From Heligmosomoides polygyrus polygyrus (Eukaryota > Nematoda > Chromadorea > Rhabditida > Heligmosomidae): a DNA stretch of 64,000 nt. The DNA is taken from contig OX377202.1 in the NCBI GenBank assembly GCA_947396885.1, forward strand, positions 36,293,478 through 36,357,477, read 5' to 3'. Made by a program: the position numbers and the translations under genes. Each line of letters opens with the position of its first letter. The stretch's first letter is position 1. The notes under the pieces are model-generated. The model saw only the letters and a program-made list of their open reading frames with translations, ran no database searches and was not told the origin of the DNA. This document shows positions 58,391-64,000 of the stretch, in pieces.

Positions 58391-58830
58391 CTCATCTCTC
58401 ATTCTCCATCACTTGATTCTTGGTGCATTGCGTCGCTCGACCTGCATTCAGCTTCGCAGGGGCGATCTTTAAGGTGCAGAACGTCGATGCTGTTGGGCGA
58501 CCATCTCATATGGCACGAACTTCGTCTGTGACAAGTCTTCGGTCATGATCCTTCGCAAGAATAAAATATATCTGAGCCCTGGTATTTCCACTATAGAACG
58601 AGATGAGGTGGGAGTTAAGTTTACGAAACACGATGTTCACTATACCATCTGCCTTACGCAACCCATCACCGACAGCTGTACCCGCCTTTCGTCCACCGTG
58701 ACAGCTGTACCCGCCTTTCGTCGCGCACGCGTGCTCATTAAGGTCACAAGCGACTACGATCACATCTATAGACGGTACCGGATGTGCACAGTTGCAGTTA
58801 GCTCTTTAGGTTTTTGCAATCTATTGCGAT
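58391..58830 (-). pseudogene. RTE endonuclease fragment
   Basis: Minus-strand text: VVACDLNEHACATKGGYSCHGG, then ADGIVNIVFRKLNSHLISFY and SGNTRAQIYFILAKDHDR. It resembles the APE endonuclease of RTE-type elements (GDLNEH, SHLISFYSGNTRTQIDF). The usual catalytic aspartate in QIDF is replaced by Tyr, and other decay is visible. A short direct duplication (gctgtacccgcctttcgtc) lies at 58675-58715. Confidence 0.65.
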
Positions 58831-59567
58831 TTTTGGTTACGGTTTACGATTTGTGATGTGTGATATGTACCTTTATAGTTTCCTCTCACAGCGCATTAAC
58901 ACATCCTGTTAGATTTTTTTACGATCTGAGGTTAGTTGGATCCAAAGCAGAGACAACGTATTTTGGACATGAGGCTTGGTTTCGACTTCTCTCACTATTT
59001 GACCATTTCTCTCACTGGAGGGCTAATGCCTGACATTAGACGTGTTTTCAAACGCAACGAAGAACAATAATTCATTAGGAAATTAGCTCCTCACCACGAG
59101 ATTGTGCTCCTCCTCTTTTCTGGCCGTGTAATAGCAGGGCACCTCGCATTCAAATTGTCGAAGATCATTCAAGTCTCACCGACAACAGTCAGGCAAAGCT
59201 CTTCTAGACATAAAAGAAGATGACCATTCGCTAATCCATACTTTATCCGCTAATTACCACCCATTTGGCGAGAACTGAATGTTTTACCTCCATTAGCATG
59301 TTTACGAAAGTGTTCTTGGACAAAGTGCCTCATTTTTATTGTGTCGGTAATGCTGGAAAGGGAAAAATGCCCATTAGCGTTTAAAATCTAGACCCTGAAA
59401 CACATGGAGTGTTCCAAACCGGTAATTTTTCCAAACATAAAACAAATTTCTACATTTAGTGAGCATAGCTTCATATGTTTGGACCAGTTCTAATGCTTGC
59501 AGTATTTTCACTTTTAAGAAAACCCAAGGTGATAGCTTTCTTTCTCTTGTTATGCGAGCAATTTTAG
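58831..59567. other. No recognised gene upstream of the paralogous exon
   Basis: AT-rich sequence in which I could not find counterparts of exons 3-5 of the mucin-like gene. It starts with a short tttacgatttgtg patch of the CGTAAAT family. Confidence 0.45.
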
Positions 59568-59750
59568 CGGAGGCCTCCACCGAGAGCGCGTTCACGGGAG
59601 TCTCCACGAGTTAGAAGATCTTTCGACAGAAGGAACAATTATAGACATCCACCAGACAGAAGAAACGATAATAGACGTTCACTGGACAGAAGAGAAATGC
59701 CTCGGAAGAAGAAATCTCCTGTCTACTATGACTTGGCTTCTACCCGTTGA
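59568..59750 (+). CDS. Paralogous last exon of the mucin-like gene
   Basis: An acceptor attttag at 59561-59567 is followed by a 61-codon open stretch beginning RRPPPRARSRESPRVRR and ending YYDLASTR before TGA. It aligns with the final exon 25400-25567 (RRAPSRPRSRGPSAEYSR): same phase-0 start, Arg-rich DRR and RRS.D motifs, and similar 3' flanking DNA. It must belong to a duplicated gene whose other exons are missing, diverged, in the 54451-54650 gap, or lost to insertions. Coding constraint looks maintained; expression is unknown. Confidence 0.6.
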   Translation, partial: RRPPPRARSRESPRVRRSFDRRNNYRHPPDRRNDNRRSLDRREMPRKKKSPVYYDLASTR

Positions 59751-60345
59751 AAAACTGTTGAGATATTTCTTAAAGAAGATCCATTCAATTTATACTTTAC
59801 ATTCAAAATATTTGCTACTCACAGTTATAATCCTGCGTTACATTTAATATGTGAACATAATTCTTCTTTCGTGAAGAACTTGCCTGCATCATGCCTTTCC
59901 TTAATAAACTCGTTCGATTACAGTAAATGATCTTGGTAGATCTCCGAGCCATTCCTCGACCTAGAAGAACTTTAAAAGTGAACAAAATTCGCTTTCTTGA
60001 TTTAGCTGACTGTTCGTTGAAGGTACTTGCTGAACTCATCTCTGAGAGAACGGGAGTTATTACGCCGTTAAACGGCAGAATCGCGGCTATTGGACACGGC
60101 TCAACAATTGCAAAACTGGGCGTTACCGCTTGCCCAGCTCGCAGCGCTTGATCATCTCGGTCATCCTGCCATCCTTTTCGTGGGCAGCGCATCCGTCCAT
60201 CTGAGCAGTACATCCTGCTCAATTTGAGGGGCACCTTCCCATGTAGCCAGGACGTTCTGCCGAGTTCGATAGGAGATCCTGCTCATGTTGAAGGGGCACC
60301 TTGCCATGCATCCCGCAGCACGTGCTTCTCAAATATGTCAATCCA

Positions 60346-60695
60346 ACTTGCACACACCTTTCAGTATTTGTGCAGTACCTTCACTCGAAATTAGAAATCA
60401 CTGGTAGTACTCTCACTAATACTCCTGCTCCTAACAGCACTCTTAGCACCAGCTACGACTACAATTTTTTGCACTATTCACTGCTACTTTAATTTTGCTC
60501 TAACGACCGCTACACTTCAGCGGTGCGCAGAGCAGAGGTTAAAGTGGTAGTAAATAGGGAAAAGTAGTAGTGGTAATTGGTGCTGAGTACTGATAGGAGC
60601 ACGTGTAGCAGTGAGAGTACTACAAGGGTAGAGGTTCTAATTTTGAATGAAGGTACTGCACAAGTACTGAACGGTGTACGCAAGTTGTGTTTAGT
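60346..60695. repeat. Foldback repeat of about 350 bp
   Basis: Left arm caacttgcacacacctttcag (60348 on) pairs with the right arm ending gtacgcaagttg near 60690. Pairing continues through gtgcagtaccttca / tgaaggtactgcac and gtagtactctcac / gtgagagtactac. Centre near 60520. No coding. Confidence 0.7.
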
Positions 60696-60699
60696 GTCA

Positions 60700-61720
60700 G
60701 CATTGCTGAAAATACTTCTTTGGTAAAGACATGATGGAGCTATACAATATTATTTACTGTCAACTTTATTGTCATTCGTACAGTAAAAGGAATGCTAAAA
60801 CGGTTTCAACAAAATTTCATATCTTCAGAGGTACAAGTCATGCAATGAGCGAGTATGGCGGAGCTCCTGTTTGTGTTTGTTGTAGTCGCTACTGCGACAT
60901 TGGTTCGCGCCTTCGCCATCCGTACTGCACGCACTTGTGGTGGGACTTCTATGGCGAAGTTATAGTGTTTCTGTAAGATAATTAGGAAAATCAGATCAGT
61001 TGTTTAGCAGGCAGTATAAGCAGTAGTAATACTTACATGGCGTGGTGTTAGAGCGCAATCCCTGACGAAGTAATGACGTCAGTCGGCCCCAGAACATATA
61101 CTGCTCGAGTCCATTCAACTGTTTGTGCAATCTGATTTGAACCGTCCCATCCTACATGGCACGCTAGTGCGGTCCTTCAGTAGGATCCACAGCTTGCACG
61201 TTGAAGCTTTCGATTCTCGAACGCTTTTTTCTTGACTCATCGTTGTCTCTCAGACCTTCTCAGAAACTGAATTTTTATAATAAAAGTTTCTAAAAATAAC
61301 AGATCTGCAAATTAGTTAGTTCTTTCCTTGAGCTAAATGTATCAGAAAGACTACGATACCTTGTAGACGATTGAATAATATCCTGGAGATTGAGATCTAG
61401 CTCTTTGCTCTGAGCCCCATGCTATCCAAGAAATAGCCTGACGAAAGATGAAATCGCATTTCGGATATGCCACTCAGGGTTAAAACTCAAAGTATGATTT
61501 TCAAAACCACACCCATAAATGGTTCAACCACCTTTTTCGGAAGATATTTCAGATGGTATAGCCACCCGTAGTCTTATAAGTGTAGCTTTGAATTGCAGAA
61601 GGCGGTTCGCAAGCCCGAAGATGTTAGCAGTTTATATGTGCATTTATTTATCATTTTGGGTCATTTTCATAGCAACCTACTTTGAGGAGATACATCCTGA
61701 ACAAGTCTGTGCTCTGTGAG
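60700..61720. other. No recognised gene
   Basis: AT-rich DNA between the foldback repeat and the gypsy LTR. The frame at 60731-60976 (plus) has several cysteines (CVCCSRYC) but no match I can name. Confidence 0.4.
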
Positions 61721-61723
61721 ATG

Positions 61724-62178
61724 TGTATCGTATGGGTTTGCGGCGCCCAAATCTCCTCGTTCGCTCCCTTATGTGGTGGCTCTCCGCAGGCGGATCGCCT
61801 AAGGGTGTTGAGCGCGGTCCCCAATTTCTTCTGTGAAGATCGGTTTACTCACAGATTTATCAGCTTCGGTAGTACAGCAACAGTAGTCGAGTGCCGGAAA
61901 GACGGTCCGGCAGTCGGAAGACGAACGGAAGAACGAAGAACAATAACACTGAGATTGAGGGGTATTTATGGCTTTTCGAGAAGGGGCGGAGCTAAAATTC
62001 ACTCCGGCACTAGGAGATAGTACAACGTGAACAGAGAGACCACACGACAAGAGATTTGGCGGGACCGTGCGCAGTATTGATCGAAGCAAAAGAGTACACG
62101 TCCGAGGGAGGGGATGACTCATACGAGGCAACAACACACAAGGACAGTTACGAAATGCCTAGGCTGATCTCTTTACAC
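61724..62178 (-). repeat. 3' LTR of Ty3/gypsy-type element (outer end approximate)
   Basis: On the minus strand it starts TGTAAAGAGATCAGCC at about 62178, right after a purine tract aaaggaggggcg (polypurine-tract-like), and contains a promoter-like cataaatacccc near 61970. The outer end is placed at a gatacaca motif near 61724 but cannot be verified because the partner LTR is outside the window. Confidence 0.6.
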
Positions 62179-63369
62179 GCCCCTCCTTTGGGAAGACGGC
62201 TCCGGCGTCTTATGCTTGGTGCGGCGGCTCGTTTGCTTCATGACGTGGGCTGTTTCCTGACGCTTCTTCTTGACGTCCTTCAAGTAGTATCCATCGAATC
62301 CTTGGCGTTTCTTCTGCTTCTCGGCGGCAGGAACATCGGCAGACGTTGATGGGCGATCGGGATGCGGCTGCTTGGCTGGCTTCCTCTGCTTGAGTTCGAA
62401 TGTCGGCAGGACTAGGACGCCGGAGGCAGTGTGGGCGAGCTGGTTCAGGAATATTTGACATTGCCATGCCATAAGGCGGTCTTCGCCTTTCCTGGGGCAA
62501 ACGCCGAGACTGATTGCCGGGTGCTTAATCGGAACTTCGTCTTCGACAGTGCTGTAGAAGTCCACGATTCTGGCGTCGAAACCCCTGGCTGGACCCGTCA
62601 GGAAAGCTGCCATCTCGCGACACACCTGCCCGATGTGTCGCCATTCCTTTTCCCATGAGAGCTCAAACGGGGGCGGGAACAACTCCATCGTTCCTCCGCA
62701 CTGGAGATGGCGCTCCACCGCCTGCTGCACCAGCAGCATATGCTGGATGCACTGCATCTCATTGGGCCATACCCAAACAAAGGCGGAAGAAATGCGCTGC
62801 TTTTGTAGTTGGTCTGCTAGATCGAAAAAAGTGCGAGTACACCAAGAACTTCACAGTTGCTGGCTCGATGATGTCTGTTAGCACTCTGCCGAAGTGCTTT
62901 GGCAAGACGATCAGTATTGGGTTCCCTGGCATGTCGTGGGGCGACTGTGAAGTGATCTGCGTGCGACGAGCCATCGCCATCCTATAATACAGCTCGATGT
63001 CGTATCCGGGGCTCGTCGGGAACCAGTCGGGGTGCGTCAGTTCCTTGTCCTCGTGCTCCTTCAGGGCGGACGCGAAAGTGTAGCAGAACTTGCTGTGCGC
63101 CTGGATCGCCGTCGCGAGACCGTGAATCGTGAGGTACTTCGACTCCTTGTTAAGCAGCTCTGCCTCTTTGCGATCGTCGCCCCAGTGTGGGTGAAGGGCG
63201 ATTGAGGCCACGTTGGCCATCTCAAATATGTTTCGGACCGGCTTGGAGCGAGCAAGATCCTAACGTAGTCCCGGCAGTCCCACTTGAGCGCGAGTGTTGA
63301 ACATTCCGCACTGGCATGGGTGTAGTAGGTGCAGTGGATCCACTCGCGGATCTCCCACGGCGATCCTGA
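62173..63369 (-). pseudogene. Unknown extra ORF of the gypsy-type element (frameshifted)
   Basis: It follows an acceptor-like ttctttcag near 63367-63375, reading SPWEIREWIHCTYYTHASAE and continuing, after a frame change near 63245, with MANVASIALHPHWGDD..HFFRLCLGMAQ (63220-62759). After another frame change it runs MQCIQHMLLVQQ..EPSSQRRGV, whose stop overlaps the LTR start. The total would be about 400 residues with a basic C-terminus. I recognise no Gag, Pol or Env domain and see no membrane segment. Position after integrase and behind a splice acceptor is where spliced env-type genes sit; function is unknown. Confidence 0.6.
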
Positions 63370-64000
63370 AAGAAGTAGAGTTAGTAGACACGTGTACCTC
63401 TGTCTTTTTAGGTCTGCCTCTCTTAGCTCTCCGCCTGGCTGTAGTGAAAGGTTCATTATCTACCCCCGGTGGCAGCTTCCGGAGTTCATCAAAAGGAAGC
63501 GGGTCTTGGTTGCCATCTACGAGGGTTATAGTCGCGCTGTTATCGCTAACCTTAATAACCCGGAATGGGCCTGTCCACTCATTTGTGAGCTTCGGGTGGG
63601 AAGCCTTCCTCTTGTCCGTTGGTATGCGCATATAGACGCGATCGCCTTCTCTCAAAGGCTTTTCTACCCTTTATATCTATTGTCGTAGCTCTTTTTCATC
63701 GTGGCCCGCGCCTGGTCGTTGCGTTCGCGAGCATTTTGACCAGCCACCTTTAGACCAGTAACGAGCTCGTGTATGTAGTCGTCCAAATCGACCATATATG
63801 GAGTGACTTCACGATCAGGCATAGTTTGCCACGGCACTTTGGCATCAAATCCGTGCAGGAGAAAGAATGGAGAGTCTGCTGTCGCTTCATGGGACGTGGT
63901 GTTGTATGCCACCATGCAATGAGGTAACATTCTGTCCCATTCCAGTGGAACTTCCACCTTCTTCCGTAGGATCCCGATGACAGTCCTGTTAAATCTCTCA
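63370..64000 (-). pseudogene. Ty3/gypsy integrase, C-terminal part (runs off window)
   Basis: From the window edge: ERFNRTVIGILRKK, then WDRMLPHCMVAYNTTSHEAT and PFFLLHGFDAKVPW, the end of a retroviral-type integrase core as in Ty3/gypsy elements. A frame change with a stop occurs near 63666. Next comes GDRVYMRIP and NEWTGPFRVIKV, the GPY/F-type module, and then a basic KRGRPKK tail. Upstream RT and protease would lie beyond 64000. The frameshift indicates a non-functional copy. Confidence 0.8.

Noticed and set aside
62056..62349. Plus-strand frame across the gypsy LTR and ORF
   Set aside because: Antisense shadow of the unknown ORF; the element's polarity is minus, as shown by integrase, purine tract and LTR.

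Overview
The window looks like gene-poor, repeat-dense nuclear DNA of an animal, most likely a parasitic clade V (strongylid/hookworm-type) nematode. This is inferred from short GT..AG introns with TTTCAG-type acceptors, BEL/Pao proviral remnants with a phlebovirus-type envelope, RTE-type non-LTR elements, a MULE transposase split by short introns, Tc1/mariner copies and tRNA-derived SINEs. No rRNA, canonical tRNA, CRISPR or bacterial operon is visible. Two 200-base N runs (12831-13030 and 54451-54650) are scaffold gaps.

Layout. 1-8.8 kb: degenerate ACTGGTCCC-type arrays, a 41-bp minisatellite, GC-rich MITEs and a large palindromic AT-rich repeat. 8.8-18.1 kb: a near-perfect inverted repeat (two arms of about 4.0 kb) around a 1.3-kb spacer with a gap; each arm carries the same nest of MITEs, a deleted Tc1-like element inside a Harbinger-like MITE, and a SINE. 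18.4-25.6 kb: the only convincing host gene, six exons that join in phase and encode a Thr-rich mucin-like single-pass membrane protein with an Arg-rich tail. A paralogous last exon lies at 59.57-59.75 kb in the same orientation. 26.6-29.2 kb: a decayed RTE retrotransposon on the minus strand. 30-35 kb: SINEs and foldback repeats. 36.4-47.5 kb: a BEL/Pao endogenous retrovirus on the minus strand with 233-bp LTRs and an exact 4-bp target duplication. It has gag joined to env without pol, and its env is split by about 7 kb of later insertions (SINE, mariner, a MULE inside the mariner, another SINE). 48-54.4 kb: largely unrecognised DNA with MITEs and perfect hairpins. 54.65-57.7 kb: a second, larger copy of the composite array element, with a higher-order 41-bp minisatellite. 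57.9-58.8 kb: an RTE fragment split by a MITE. 61.7-64 kb: the 3' part of a Ty3/gypsy-type element (integrase C-terminus, an unknown extra ORF behind a splice acceptor, 3' LTR) running off the window.

Most open reading frames here are relics or chance frames in low-complexity DNA. Only the mucin-like gene, and perhaps its truncated paralogue, look like functional host coding sequence. The main interest is structural: the near-perfect palindrome, the pol-less gag-env provirus and its inverted flanks, the deep nesting with readable target duplications, and a composite minisatellite element that recurs with fixed internal order.
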